64,000 nucleotides of DNA, taken from assembly GCA_963727755.1 (NCBI GenBank), contig CAVSHN010000016.1:186001-250000 (forward strand), given 5' to 3'. Within the stretch, counting starts at the first letter, position 1. Every line of letters starts with the position of its first letter. The notes beneath the pieces were generated by a model. The model was not told the origin of the DNA, did not search any database, and saw only the letters and a program-made list of their open reading frames with translations. The DNA comes from DASYAN01 sp963727755 (GTDB taxonomy: Bacteria; Chloroflexota; Ktedonobacteria; Ktedonobacterales; Ktedonobacteraceae). The translations under genes and the position numbers were made by a program. This document shows, in pieces, positions 29,671-39,788 of this stretch.

Positions 29671-31657
29671 ATGCCAAGAGATTTGCCACTGGGAAATGGA
29701 ACCCTTCATATCAATTTTGACGCTAAGTATAATTTGCGTGATATCTACTGGCCTCATGTAGGACAGGAATTACACACAGCGGGTGATATTTCTCACCTTG
29801 GAGTGTGGGTAGATGGAGCATTTGCTTGGCTCGATAGCACTGAATGGCAGCGAGAGTTGAAGTACGAGCATGAAACGCTGGTGACTTCCGTCACGATGAC
29901 GCATCCCCGTTTACAACTCAAGCTGGTCTTTCACGATACCATCGATTTCGGGCATCCCATTTTCGTGCGCCATATCATCGTGACTAATCTGGCAAATGAA
30001 AAACGTGAGGTGCGTCTCTTCTTCCACTACGATTGGTATATCCTGGAATGATATTGGTGGCAACACAATCCTCTATTATCCCGAGGCGCAGGCACTGGTA
30101 GCCTACAAACAGCAGGCTTACTTCCTTATGAACGGGCAAATCGGTAGCGGCGCACAAGCACAGATGGGCATTAGCAGTTGGGCAACGGGGGTCAAGAAGT
30201 TTCATGGAACCGAGGGCACATGGCGCGATGCTGAAGATGGGAAACTCCAGCGGAATCCCATTGCTCAGGGATCGATCGATGGCACACTGGCACTACACGT
30301 ACCATCTCTGGATGCACAACAGAGTGAGGAGATCTATCACTGGCTGATCGCCGGCCAGAATATGCGCACGGTCAGAGAATTAGATGAATTGGTGAAGAAA
30401 GATGGAGCACAAACCTTCTGATACGTACGCGCCATTACTGGCAGAGCTGGGGCAACAAAGATCACACTGACTTTGCAGACCTTGAGCCACACCTCATCGA
30501 GTTGTATAAGCGAAGTTTGTTGGTCGTGCATACACAAATTGATCGGGAGGGGGCTATTCTGGCTGCTAATGATGCTGACGTTGAGCGTTTCTGGCGCGAT
30601 AGCTATTCGTATATGTGGCCACGTGATGGCGCCTTGGTTGCAGATGCGCTCAATCAAGCAAGCTACGAAAGGGTCACCCAACATTTTTACGATTTTTGCA
30701 ATGCAGTACTTACGCCAGATGGCTACCTGCTGCAGAAATATCACCCGGATCATTCCTGGGGAAGCAGTTGGGAGCCTTGGATCGACAAGGATGGTCAACC
30801 ACAACTGCCCATACAGGAAGACAGTACCGCACTGGTGCTCGCTAGTCTCTGGCAACACTACGAGCATTTTCACGACATTGAATTTGCTCTGTACTATCAC
30901 TCGCTCGTTATTCCAGCTGCCGACTTTCTGGTTTCGTACCGTGATGCTTCGACGCACCTAACAGGTCCTTCCTACGGTCTGTGGGAAGAGCATCGAGGTA
31001 TTCAGGCATTCACCACGGCGGCAGTGTATGCAGGTCTGAACGCAGCTTCCAGATGTGCTCACCTCTTTGGCGAAGAAGAATATGTAGCAAAATACCAGCA
31101 AGCTGCAACTTCGATCAAAGAAGCAGCACTGCAACATCTGTGGGATGAAGAGCACGGTCATTTCTTGCGAACGATTACCTGTGGACAAAGATGGGCAGAT
31201 TTACAAAGATACGAAGCTTGATAGTAGCCTATGTGGGCTCTTTCTGTTTGGGATGATTCCAGCACGCGATTTTCGAATGGAACGCACGATGCAGGCACTG
31301 GAGCAGACATTGTGGGTCAGGACGGAAGTTGGTGGTATGGCACGCTATGAAAACGATGGCTATAATCAGGTGACACGGGATCTCTCGCAAGCACAGGGTA
31401 ATCCATGGTTCATCTGTACCTTGTGGCTCGCACGCTACCGGATTGCTCATGCAACAACACTGGATGAACTGTACGAAGCACTGCCTTTGCTGAATTGGGC
31501 TCATCGCCATGCATTACCAAGTGGAATTATGGCAGAGCAAATTAATCCCTTCACCAGCGAGCCACTGAATGTCTCTCCATTAACCTGGAGCCATGCCGAA
31601 TATGTTCTGGCAGTGGGCCACTATCTCAGCAAATATCGTGAACTCCAGAAGATGTGA
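29671..31657 (+). pseudogene. Glycoside hydrolase family 15 (glucoamylase-like), about three frame breaks
   Basis: The reading pieces 29671-30045, 30045-30420, 30420-31200 and 31200-31657 join into one ~660-aa GH15 protein, the usual bacterial length. The N-terminal ~260 residues are the beta-sandwich (LGNGTLHINFDAKYNLRDIYWP). The (alpha/alpha)6 catalytic part contains YSYMWPRDGALVADAL, the general acid in YGLWEEHRGIQAFT and the C-terminal catalytic base region NVSPLTWSHAEYVLAV. It would release glucose from starch, dextrins or trehalose-like substrates. There is no signal peptide, so a cytoplasmic role is likely. The breaks are single-base and leave conserved order intact, as expected from sequencing indels. 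Confidence 0.82.
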
Positions 31658-31703
31658 CACCACCCCGCAACGGCTCAAGTCGCGCAGCTTCTGACACTCC
31701 TAC

Positions 31704-31736
31704 GGAGCCCCAATCCCACGAACGGGATGGGGCTCC
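31704..31736. terminator. GC-rich hairpin between convergent genes
   Basis: GGAGCCCCAATCCC at 31704 pairs with GGGATGGGGCTCC around a 6-nt loop (one A bulge). It lies 47 bp past the GH15 stop. There is no T-run, so it may be a weak terminator or an mRNA-stabilising hairpin. Confidence 0.6.
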
Positions 31737-31903
31737 TGAGCCGAAGCATTGAAATCCTAACTACTTCTGGGATCAATGAGCTACTGTCATCTATTCATCC
31801 GCAAGAGCTATCAGCCGGATGACGTTTTCCATGTACGGACAGCAGGTTACAGGATGGACAAGCAGATGCCAACGCAATCATAGCTGCATCTCCCATGATA
31901 AGG

Positions 31904-32485
31904 CTACCCAACACGGTAAATGCGGAATACATTGTAAACATGCTGTACAATGTTTCCATTGGTAGTCTTTGCAATGAGTATTTGCTGGACTATATCTCTA
32001 GATTTAGACCCAGTAAAGGCTATCGGTTGAGTCAGGTCTCCCTCGCCCCCGATTATGCCTGATGCTTGAACGAGGTCTCCCTTAGGTCCGACAATACCCG
32101 TTAGCATAGCTAGCTTTCCATTAGACCCGACAATACCTGTCGGTTGAGCGATACTTGCATACTTCGCCTCAACGATGCTTGTCGGCTGCACAACATTCCC
32201 ACCATACTTCGACTCAACTATGCCTGTCGGCTGCACAACATTCCCACCATACCTCGACTCAACTATGCCTGTCGGCTGCACAACATTCCCACCTGTAGGC
32301 CCGACAATACCTGTCGGTTGCACAACGGCTGCTCCGCGTGAGCAGTGCTTCCAATACCTGGAACAAGGGCACTAACCAGGATTGGCGAAGAAGAGTCCAG
32401 CAGCCACGATGACGACGTACTCAACAATCCGTCTCCACAGTGCCTGCTGCTCTTCTTGACACATTTCGACTGACGTCTGAACCAT
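31904..32485 (-). pseudogene. Exported repeat protein with QPTGIV repeats, two frame breaks
   Basis: Three frames join into one logical protein. ATG 32485, after AAAAAGGAG, starts MVQTSVEMCQEEQ, then an arginine pair and a hydrophobic span (VVIVAAGLFFA). One indel near 32378 leads to LVSALVPGIGSTAHAEQ, which ends like a signal-peptidase site (AHA|EQ). A second indel near 32332 leads into the repeats QPTGIVGPTGGNVV and QPTGIVES(R/K)YGGNVV down to 31904. The mature part is about 140 aa of imperfect ~15-residue repeats that decay toward the C-terminus. I know no family. It may be a surface or matrix protein. Confidence 0.45.
32181..32315. repeat. 45-bp coding tandem repeats
   Basis: Units start at 32181, 32226 and 32271, each beginning GTCGGCTGCACAACATTCCC and almost identical for the first two copies. 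They encode the 15-residue repeat of the exported protein. Confidence 0.85.
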
Positions 32486-32709
32486 TGGGTTGCTCCTTTT
32501 TGCGATTCCGCAGGACTTCTTTTCAGCCTTTCCTATTCTCTCCAAATTTCCTACAATGGTTGACGAAACGATGGTTGTCTGAGGGATCGAATACATCCCT
32601 CGGAGAAAAACTATAACATATATTTTTCGTTTTTGTCTATCTCTTGCATATTTTTAATCGTAACTATAAGCATTATAAATTTAGACATTATATCTCTACA
32701 ATAGCAAAA

Positions 32710-32784
32710 ATAATGGCACCTCTTTCGCAAGATAATGGCACCTCTTTCGCAAGATAATGGCACCTCTTTCGCAAGATAATGGCA
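32710..32784. repeat. 22-bp tandem repeat, 3.4 copies
   Basis: The unit ATAATGGCACCTCTTTCGCAAG occurs three times without change (32710, 32732, 32754), followed by ATAATGGCA. There is no spacer variation. The surrounding stretch 32486-33139 holds no convincing gene, apart from an AT-rich section at 32610-32700 that could contain promoters. Confidence 0.9.
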
Positions 32785-33139
32785 ATTCTGAATGTGAGAG
32801 AAGAAATGACCAGACTCTCACCCTTTCTCCGCACACCTAAGACGGGTAATAACGAGATTAGGAAATATTGGTGCAGAGCTACTTGAATCCATTTGCTGCA
32901 CAAAACGATCGGCTTTAGATATGGAGAGAGAGGCCACTTTCTTTTTCAACCGTCCCTTCATCATCTGAATTGTGCATTCGGATGCGGGGTCAAGCCGAGA
33001 GTGATCCTCTTGACTTGTACGACCGAGAATAACCCCATAATCTGCAACAAGCAGAGAGCGAGTATCCCAAGTCCCAGGTTGCAACGTGTCCAAAGAGAGA
33101 TGCAAAGTATGCTGTACCCAATTAGAGGAGGTTTCGCAG

Positions 33140-34016
33140 ATGGCTGATCCACTTACCCTCCATGTCCAGCTTGATGCAACGGCAGCGACAGCTCTGCTGC
33201 ATGCAGCAGAAACCGAAGCCAAGCGGCTTGGATTACCACCACCACAGACAGGAACCCGAGCACTCGGCCCGTTCTCGGTCACCTGGGACGCGCATGGCTC
33301 TTTGCGAGAACACACTGGGCAATTTGTGCTCAAAGGTCCTGAATACCTTTGGAATCCAAGGAGGCATGCTGGATTACACACTCAAAGGCTCTTTCTCTCT
33401 CGACCTCAATGCATTTAAACCCCCACTGAGTTCTCTGCTAGATTTGCCAACCATCCCTATCTCACTCAACTTTAGCCATACCCTTCCTCTTAGTGGCAAG
33501 GTGGCACTTCATCCTCATCAAGAATTTGAAGGGAGAGACTGGTTGATCGATGTGAAGCTCGTGGATCCTCTCAACATTCCTGTGCAGGTCCCTCCAGCTT
33601 TCTTGGAACATATGGGACAGGCCGTGACTGAAGCACTACAAAAGGTGCCAGTGATTGGGGATCGCGTCGAGGATTTTACTAAGGCGATTATGCAAAATGT
33701 GGTAACTGAGCATGTCCGAGAGGCCTTCCATCCCTTGCTGAGCCCCCTGGTGAGTGGTTTGACCGTGTATCGTCTGCCAAGATTTGCAACCGTATCTGTC
33801 AATTTGCACGCACCAATAGAGCTTCCAACCCAAATCAATGTTCAGACTACCGATTTGTCAGTCGCTGCCCACCCCGATGATGAGGTGTTGGTTCTGACCT
33901 GGATTGGTATGGTCATTCCCAAGCTGGTTGAGTCAGGGCTCTCTCTGCAATTGAGTGGTGAGAATTTGATGCATATTCGTCTTCCCGAGCCAGGGATTAA
34001 TGAACAGCTTTTGTAA
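33140..34016 (+). CDS. Hypothetical soluble protein, one frame break
   Basis: ATG 33140 is preceded by GAGGAGGTTTCGCAG. The first ~65 residues (ADPLTLHVQLDATAATALLHAA) are followed by a break near 33340; the next frame carries the rest to 34016. The reconstructed ~290-aa protein has no signal peptide or membrane span and is rich in beta-like segments with hydrophobic pairs (DYTLKGSFSLDL, ISLNFSHTLPLSG, ATVSVNLHAPIELPTQ). This recalls lipid-binding or tubular beta folds, but I recognise no family. It ends 17 bp before the HPP gene and is probably in one operon with it. Confidence 0.55.
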
Positions 34017-34033
34017 GGAAGGCTTGCTGAAAG

Positions 34034-34741
34034 ATGAGAAAAAAGCTGCGGTCAGACCCCGATTCTCTAGAGCGGCTCAATTATGCCACGGGGCGCGGTG
34101 CAGCCAATATTCTCCTTGGTCTGAGGAGGCTAACAGGGTTGCCTCTGATTGAGAGGCAATCTTGGCGCACTCCTACCCTTGCGCTGTATAGCTTTCTAGG
34201 CAATGGCCTCAGCATTGGGCTGCTGAGCATTGTGGCCCTGCTGACACAGAGTCCTTTCGTCTTCCCTAGTCTTGGTCCCACGGGCTTTCTGCTCTTCTCA
34301 GTGACGTCCTCACTGATGGCTTGTCCACGTAATGCCATTGTTGGCAATGCCGTTGCTCTAGCCGTTGGCTACCTCAGCTTAGTCCTGACAGGTTTAACAG
34401 GAGCAGAATTGACTCTGACTGCTAGCTTTACTTGGCATCGCGTGATTGCGGTGGTGCTCTCCATCGCGCTGACCTCAGGACTGTTGGATCTGCTCCACGT
34501 TCAACATCCTCCCGCAGGAGCAACTACCTTGATTGTCTCGCTTGGCTTGATCACCACGCTCTGGAAGCTTGGCATTGTTCTCGCATCCATTGTCTTGCTG
34601 GTAGTGCTGGCAATTATCATCAACCGTTTAGCAGGCATCCAATATCCCTTGTGGAATCCCTTACCTTTTCATGTTGAAGAGGAGATCATCACCCAGGCCA
34701 AACAAATTGCTCACGAAAGAATAGATAATGTACCAGAATAA
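34034..34741 (+). CDS. HPP family integral membrane protein
   Basis: The 235-aa protein has about five membrane spans (residues 50-190). It contains the HPP-family signatures FPSLGPTGFLLFS, CPRNAIVGNAVALAVGYLSL and the name-giving HPPAGATTLIVSLG. Proteins of this family have been linked to nitrite transport in cyanobacteria and chloroplasts, though most bacterial members are uncharacterised. The ATG at 34034 is preceded by AAGGAAGGCTTGCTGAAAG. The unknown gene upstream is likely co-transcribed. It is convergent with the RiPP enzyme genes, so it probably does not belong to that cluster. Confidence 0.85.
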   Translation: MRKKLRSDPDSLERLNYATGRGAANILLGLRRLTGLPLIERQSWRTPTLALYSFLGNGLSIGLLSIVALLTQSPFVFPSLGPTGFLLFSVTSSLMACPRNAIVGNAVALAVGYLSLVLTGLTGAELTLTASFTWHRVIAVVLSIALTSGLLDLLHVQHPPAGATTLIVSLGLITTLWKLGIVLASIVLLVVLAIIINRLAGIQYPLWNPLPFHVEEEIITQAKQIAHERIDNVPE

Positions 34742-34856
34742 GAGAGACAAATATAAACTGCTCAACTGTCATATCTAAAAAACCAGGATCTTGCTAGAAA
34801 AATGGATGTGGGTGTGGATTAAATCCTGCATCTGTCAGAGGATGGTCCTGATACCC

Positions 34857-36819
34857 CTAAGTAAACGGGAGATGGCGCAAGCGATCAAAACCTATAACCC
34901 GACGATTGTGGTGACCAAAAGTCATTGGTAGCATACTAGGTATGAGAACCTTGAAACAGCGCAAGCCACAAGGAAGGTGTTCTGGGGCCGTCTGATCAAC
35001 TACTATGACATCTATACCACGCTTAAGATAGGATCTGATAAGATATTCAAGATCATCTCGCAAATCCATGCAATTTGGTTGATCATAATAGATACCATGA
35101 AAGGCTTCTTGGAAGGTTTGTGGCGTGGAGTGTGATATAAGAAATGCAGTCGCTCGAACGCCTCTGGCAGATAGTATACCAATGGGTGATGGTCCATTTT
35201 TCGGACGAGGCTCGAATCTGCGAGTATCTTAAGGGCCTGCGTTCTTGTCTGTTGATCCAACTGGCACGGAAAAGCAAGATACATTGCAAACTCTGCGTAG
35301 TGCTTTCAGCAGGGCTTGCTCTGGATGTGGGTGTGAGCCAGCTGCAACATATGCTTTTGGCTTCCCTTCCCGGTCCTGCTCATCGACTCCCAGCAACCAG
35401 AGACAGGGAATAGCGTGATCTAAGGTTGCATTCCAAACATAGATGGTATAACCGCTATGATATTCAAGGTGCTTAATGAGCAAACGAATAGCGGGATTTG
35501 TGACTGAGCACAGCTCAAGGCGTGGCAGCTTGAGCTGTGCATACCATGTAAGTAAGAAGGCGTCACGCTCTACTACTTCCAAGATGCCGTGGAAGATAGC
35601 CTCTTCTAGGCAGTTCCCAAGAGCACAGCCATTGGATACCTCGGAGACAAACAGCGGGTTTTCTTCAGTTGCAGGAACACCATAATAGGCGCAGTGCTCT
35701 GGCACAAGAATGGGAGACTGGTTTTGGAAGGAATACCCCCAGACCCAATGGCACACTAGATCATGATGGTAGCGTACTATACGACGAGATGAGCTATTTT
35801 TTAGCTGATCATATCGTTCTTCGCAATGCATTCCAAGCGTCGTAGGATCAAGTACATTTTCTGCCTGCTGTATGAGCTGATGGTAACTTGCCTGCACCAT
35901 AGTGCGTTTGCTTCTGGGACGCAAACCTGCATAGCGTTCAATGGCCTCCAAGACAGACACAAGCTTGCTTTGTTGGGGAGAGAATGTACAGCCAGTGCCT
36001 ACAATTTTCTCTGATTCAAGAGGAAAGTTGAGACGAGACAATCGACAGGAGATTGTTACTCTCTACAGTGAGGGAAGAGACCAATCCTATTCGCTGATCA
36101 ACATAGGTCGCAAGAACCTGTTCGGTATTGGCTATAGGTTGTTTGATACGGTAGGTAAATGCATCCGGTTTGAGCCGTGACTGCAAGGTAATAACTGCTA
36201 GCTCAGCTCGATCTTTGGTGAGTTCTCCACAATCAGGACAAGCAGGAAGAGGGAGGAAGGAGTGTCTGTGACATTTTAGGGTCTCTAACGAGAGAGCGAG
36301 CAAGGCACAATCTGTCCGTATCTGGTCTGGCCTCTCCAAGTACGTTGTGATTTCCTCTTCGACTAGCACTGCTAATATCTCCATGCTGAACGACGAGAGT
36401 AAGGATTGAGATACTCCCAGATCATATGCTTGCGAAAGGTTCCGATGCAAGAGTTCACGATCAAATTCAGAGGGAGCTGCCTCTAATTTACGAAACTCGG
36501 CACAGCTCGTACACCCTTTTCTTTGTGGAACAACACAGGGTCCGATCAGGCCCTCATCAAATTGAGTGGAAACGGGGAGTAGCGCCACATGTGCTTGCAG
36601 ACAACTCCGATTGATCTGCTGGAGTATCCTGGACGACCAAATATCGCTGCAATAGACAATCATGTTGCACGTCACCAATTGCTGGGGAGAAATTTCCGTT
36701 GTGAATGGAATGATCTGATACCTGCTCTCTACATGACGTTTCACATGCTGGTAAATTAACCCCTGTCCAATCAGTCCAATCGAGTGTTCTTTGTTCTCTC
36801 TCATGAAGCTATGCTCCAT
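34857..36819 (-). pseudogene. TOMM cyclodehydratase: E1-like docking domain fused to YcaO, three frame breaks
   Basis: The first ~265 aa (36819 to about 36030) form an E1/ThiF-like docking domain without a full ATP site, with paired zinc cysteines CTSC and CPDC. After a break near 36030 the YcaO domain begins (SEKIVGTGCTFSPQQSKL). It contains the ATP/Mg core NGCALGNCLEEAIFHGILEVVERDAF and YVAAGSHPHPEQALLKAL. Breaks near 35265 and 35095 are needed to reach the end (HGIYYDQPNCMDLRDDLEYLIRSY). Total is about 650 aa, typical for fused C-D cyclodehydratases. It would convert Cys and Ser/Thr of the precursor to azolines using ATP. Its start overlaps the end of the next gene, so they are coupled. 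Confidence 0.85.
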
Positions 36820-38939
36820 TCTTCAACTCTTTTCCGCTCAAGAGTATACACACGATGAAGGGTAACACTTGCACCAGAGCCGGGTCATGGTCCAGTGGAA
36901 TGGCAAATGCGCGTAAACCGTTGGACTGCAATCGTTGTAGCAACCATTCTTGCCGAGCTGACCATGTATCTGAAGATGTATACTGTGACACAGACAATTG
37001 ATCACTGCGTAGAATTGATGGGAGATCTGGCACAGGAGGCACCGCATAGCCAAGCTGTTGGAAGAACTCAGATTGGTAGTGCTGCAATGCCTGTTCTAGC
37101 CCTCTGCTAAGTGCCTGCACTACATCACAATGGGTACTATATGCAATGATCTTGTCACCTAAACACGTTGCAAACGTTGGAACTTGCAATGCTCCTGTAA
37201 CATCGTAAATAGTGATCTGCTCACCAGTTGTCTTGAGAAGATGATAGAGATGAAGCCCCTCTGAAGTCATTGGAGTCCTGACAAGGTCAATTTGCCTATA
37301 TGCCTGTTGAGCTTCCAATAATGATTCGACAGTGAGGTAATTACACCAATCCAATAGCGCTAGGCAGATTGCTTCCTCCCAAGTCTTCCCTGATGCCATT
37401 CCTTGTTCCTGGTGACAAAGAGAGGAGAAAACGTATGGTGCAGGCACGAGAACGGCTTGTTGCATCTGCAAATCGAGTGCCCAAGTCCACAACTCACTTT
37501 CTAAAGATTGTGGTTTAATCCCAATCAATTGGTCGGTCGATATGACAGGAAAAGGTTGCTGTTGTACTATCTCATGAGGAACTAATCGTCGTCGATCCAC
37601 AATAGCGGCAGCATAATGCACACACGCTTTTTGCATGGCACGCATCCTAGCATCACTTGTATCTGTACTCACTGCGAAAACGCTGAAAGGTTCGGGTTGG
37701 AGCTTGAACATAGGATGAGACAAATGTACTTTATAGACTGCAAGAGGAGCCTGAGCAAAAAGATCATCAAGCGCAGTAAAAAGCCCAAGCTTATCATCAA
37801 CACATCTGGCAAAGTCTTCCAGGAATTTGTCTGGATCGATTGGCCCCTGATGTTGTAGCCGTTGGATCTGTTCAAGGAACTGTGATGCGGTTGGGATAAC
37901 AGGATGCTGACAAGCCTGACAATGGGGGTGCGGCAAAAACGCATGGCTCTCACTCAGGCCAGTTTCGAGATCAATCACACTGAGCCTAGCTGTCTCTATA
38001 GGATTAATTTGGGTAAAATAGAGAAATAACCCAAAGATGAGTCGATTGGCAATCATGATAGCTTTTGACATGGCAAGGAACTGACTACAAGCAACCCGCG
38101 GCAGATCACAAAACTCACCCCGTGAAAGATGCTCGGAAGGGAGAGTTAAATTTGCCTGCCGACGCCGCCATGCACACTCCCAGCATGCACCAGTTTCTGG
38201 ACACACTAACGGGCCAATCCAGGCCTGATCATCAACAACAATAGCTTGGCTAAATGGCTTCCGCTCTTCAACACAGAGCCTATTTAACAACTGGACTCGT
38301 GCAAGCATCGGTCGCTCAGCAATGTGAAGAACGGCATCGTAAGCCTGGATGATATTGCGCATCTCAACCTCATTGTCCCAGGAAGAGATATCTATTAATC
38401 GGATACTTTGCCCAGAAGCGTAACTAGCAAATAAATCGAGCGTTTCCTGATGAGAACTTCGAACCAATTTCATCCTCCGGAGTTCGGAGCACATTGATCT
38501 GTCTCACTCCACAGTCTAAACTTGCTTGTATGAGAGAAGAAAAATAGAGCCCCGAGCCAATAATCAGCAGTTGCTTATTCCGAAAGCACTCAAATCGATA
38601 GGCAGCTGATGCTTGAAAGGACTCAATAAAAGCAATGTTGGGCACATAGGTTTCTAACTCCATCGGACTAAGAGTGTGCAACTGATCCTGGCTTGCATCT
38701 TTAAGAAAACCATGGATGAGCAACTTCTCTAGTAGATTGGTGACCATCCTTCTGCGATCTGCATCCAGTCCCTCCGTTAGCTCCGCCAGAGTTGCCTTCC
38801 CATCGAGATAGGGAACAAGATGTTCTAACAGACGATATAAGCTTTTCCCTTTGAGAAAGATGCGATTATTGCTCCCTCGAAGATAGACGCCATCAGACAT
38901 CGGGATGTAGTAAGTGTCTGCTTTAAACTTCGGTCTCAT
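36809..38939 (-). CDS. Thiazole-containing bacteriocin maturation protein (ThiF-like/degenerate YcaO), one frame break
   Basis: The N-terminus (MRPKFKADTYYIPMSDGVYLRG) and the block LHTLSPMELETYVPNIAF match the 'ocin ThiF-like' maturation family of heterocycloanthracin clusters. It has a peptide-binding winged-helix-like start, then an E1-like fold (LLIIGSGLYFSSLI). The frame breaks near 38460. The second frame has paired cysteines (CWEC and CQAC) and a C-terminal YcaO-like region (GMASGKTWEEAICLALLDW) that lacks the E-x2-ERD core of an active YcaO. It likely presents the precursor to the active enzyme encoded downstream. About 700 aa, near the family's usual 640-700. It overlaps the next gene by 11 bp. 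Confidence 0.82.
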
Positions 38940-39033
38940 GCTTTAGTTGCTTTCTCGACGTAACGCGCCAAATTCAGGTAGGATCGTCTTAGGTCAGGCA
39001 TCCATCAACGACGAATGCCTGTTTCGCAAGGCC

Positions 39034-39070
39034 GATAGGGCATCTCTCCACCAAACGGTGAGGTCCTATC
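39034..39070 (-). terminator. Partial terminator/attenuator between precursor and enzyme genes
   Basis: On the minus strand GATAGGAC...CCCTATC closes an inner CACC-GTTT-GGTG hairpin. It lies about 100 bp after the precursor stop and 95 bp before the first enzyme gene. There is no long T-run, so it could let part of transcription through and keep precursor mRNA in excess. Confidence 0.5.
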
Positions 39071-39164
39071 AGATAAGGTCTAGTTTGTGCTGCAACTTAC
39101 AGTAATATCTGGCTATTGCATTTACTACACCATTACTTGCCATATACTTTTCTGCATAAATGCA

Positions 39165-39428
39165 TTATTGATCATCACCATAATCATCATGGCTGGAGCA
39201 ACTGCGATTTCTACGACTAGAACAACTACAGCTGGAGCAACTACGATTTCTACGGCTAGAGCAACTGCTAGGACTGCTGGGGCTGCTGGGACTGCAAGGA
39301 CTACTGGGGCTGCTGGAACAACTGCCACCACCTTGAATACGACCAAACCCAGGAACAATAATCTCTTCCAAGTTTTCGTCGGTTAGATCAATAAATTCAG
39401 CAAACTGCTCGGAAAGTTTGTTCTCCAT
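39165..39428 (-). CDS. Cys/Ser-rich TOMM precursor peptide with double-glycine leader
   Basis: The 87-aa peptide has an acidic leader (residues 1-34: EFIDLTDENLEEIIVPGFGR then IQGG) and a core of seven Cys, more than twenty Ser, and Pro/Arg. The core starts GSCSSSPSSPC; its second half contains the 11-residue block CSSRRNRSCSS twice, around a short SC link. The double glycine fits cleavage by the C39 peptidase of the adjacent transporter. Cys and Ser are the cyclodehydratase targets. The last seven residues (DDYGDDQ) are acidic and may be trimmed. It starts at ATG 39428, with GGAG upstream, and is transcribed toward the enzyme genes. The antisense frame is also open, but only because the core is repetitive. 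Confidence 0.85.
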   Translation of the reverse strand: MENKLSEQFAEFIDLTDENLEEIIVPGFGRIQGGGSCSSSPSSPCSPSSPSSPSSCSSRRNRSCSSCSCSSRRNRSCSSHDDYGDDQ

Positions 39429-39788
39429 TGACAGACTCCGACTAGTGTTAGAATTTCATGAGTGTTTTCCCTTTCTTTATGGAAGTTTCCATTCATCTAT
39501 TAGCTCGCTCACAAGTTCCCTGCGCAGCCTTCTATGACTAGGTCTCTTTCAGCACAGTCACAAGAGAAGTATAGAAACAAAAACAATCTTATTATTTGCA
39601 TGCATCGATCTATTATGGAACAGAGTTCTATGCCACCCTTGTGCTTTCATTCCTTAGTCCGATTTTGAAGTGATATCAAACCCGCTGAGTCACCCTGCTA
39701 ATGCTAGAAGCTTGTCAAAGTACCCTTACCTCAAAACGATAGTGATTACCAGAACTTGATATTATGGATGTAGGAGGTCTTTGGAGCA
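39429..39788. other. Divergent promoter region of the RiPP cluster
   Basis: These 360 bases separate the precursor (minus) from the transporter (plus) and should drive both. They are AT-rich around 39570-39660. I see no clear operator or regulatory gene nearby. The transporter has AGGAGGTCTTTGGAGCA before its ATG. Confidence 0.5.

Noticed and set aside
32710..32784. Possible CRISPR array
   Set aside because: The units are directly adjacent without spacers, and no cas gene is in the window.
32818..33381. 187-aa minus-strand frame
   Set aside because: It is antisense to the better-supported gene at 33140, with no recognisable domain.
39087..39386. Plus-strand Thr/Ala-rich frame at the RiPP precursor
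   Set aside because: It is the antisense shadow of the repetitive precursor core; the minus strand has the leader, the GG site and the ribosome site.
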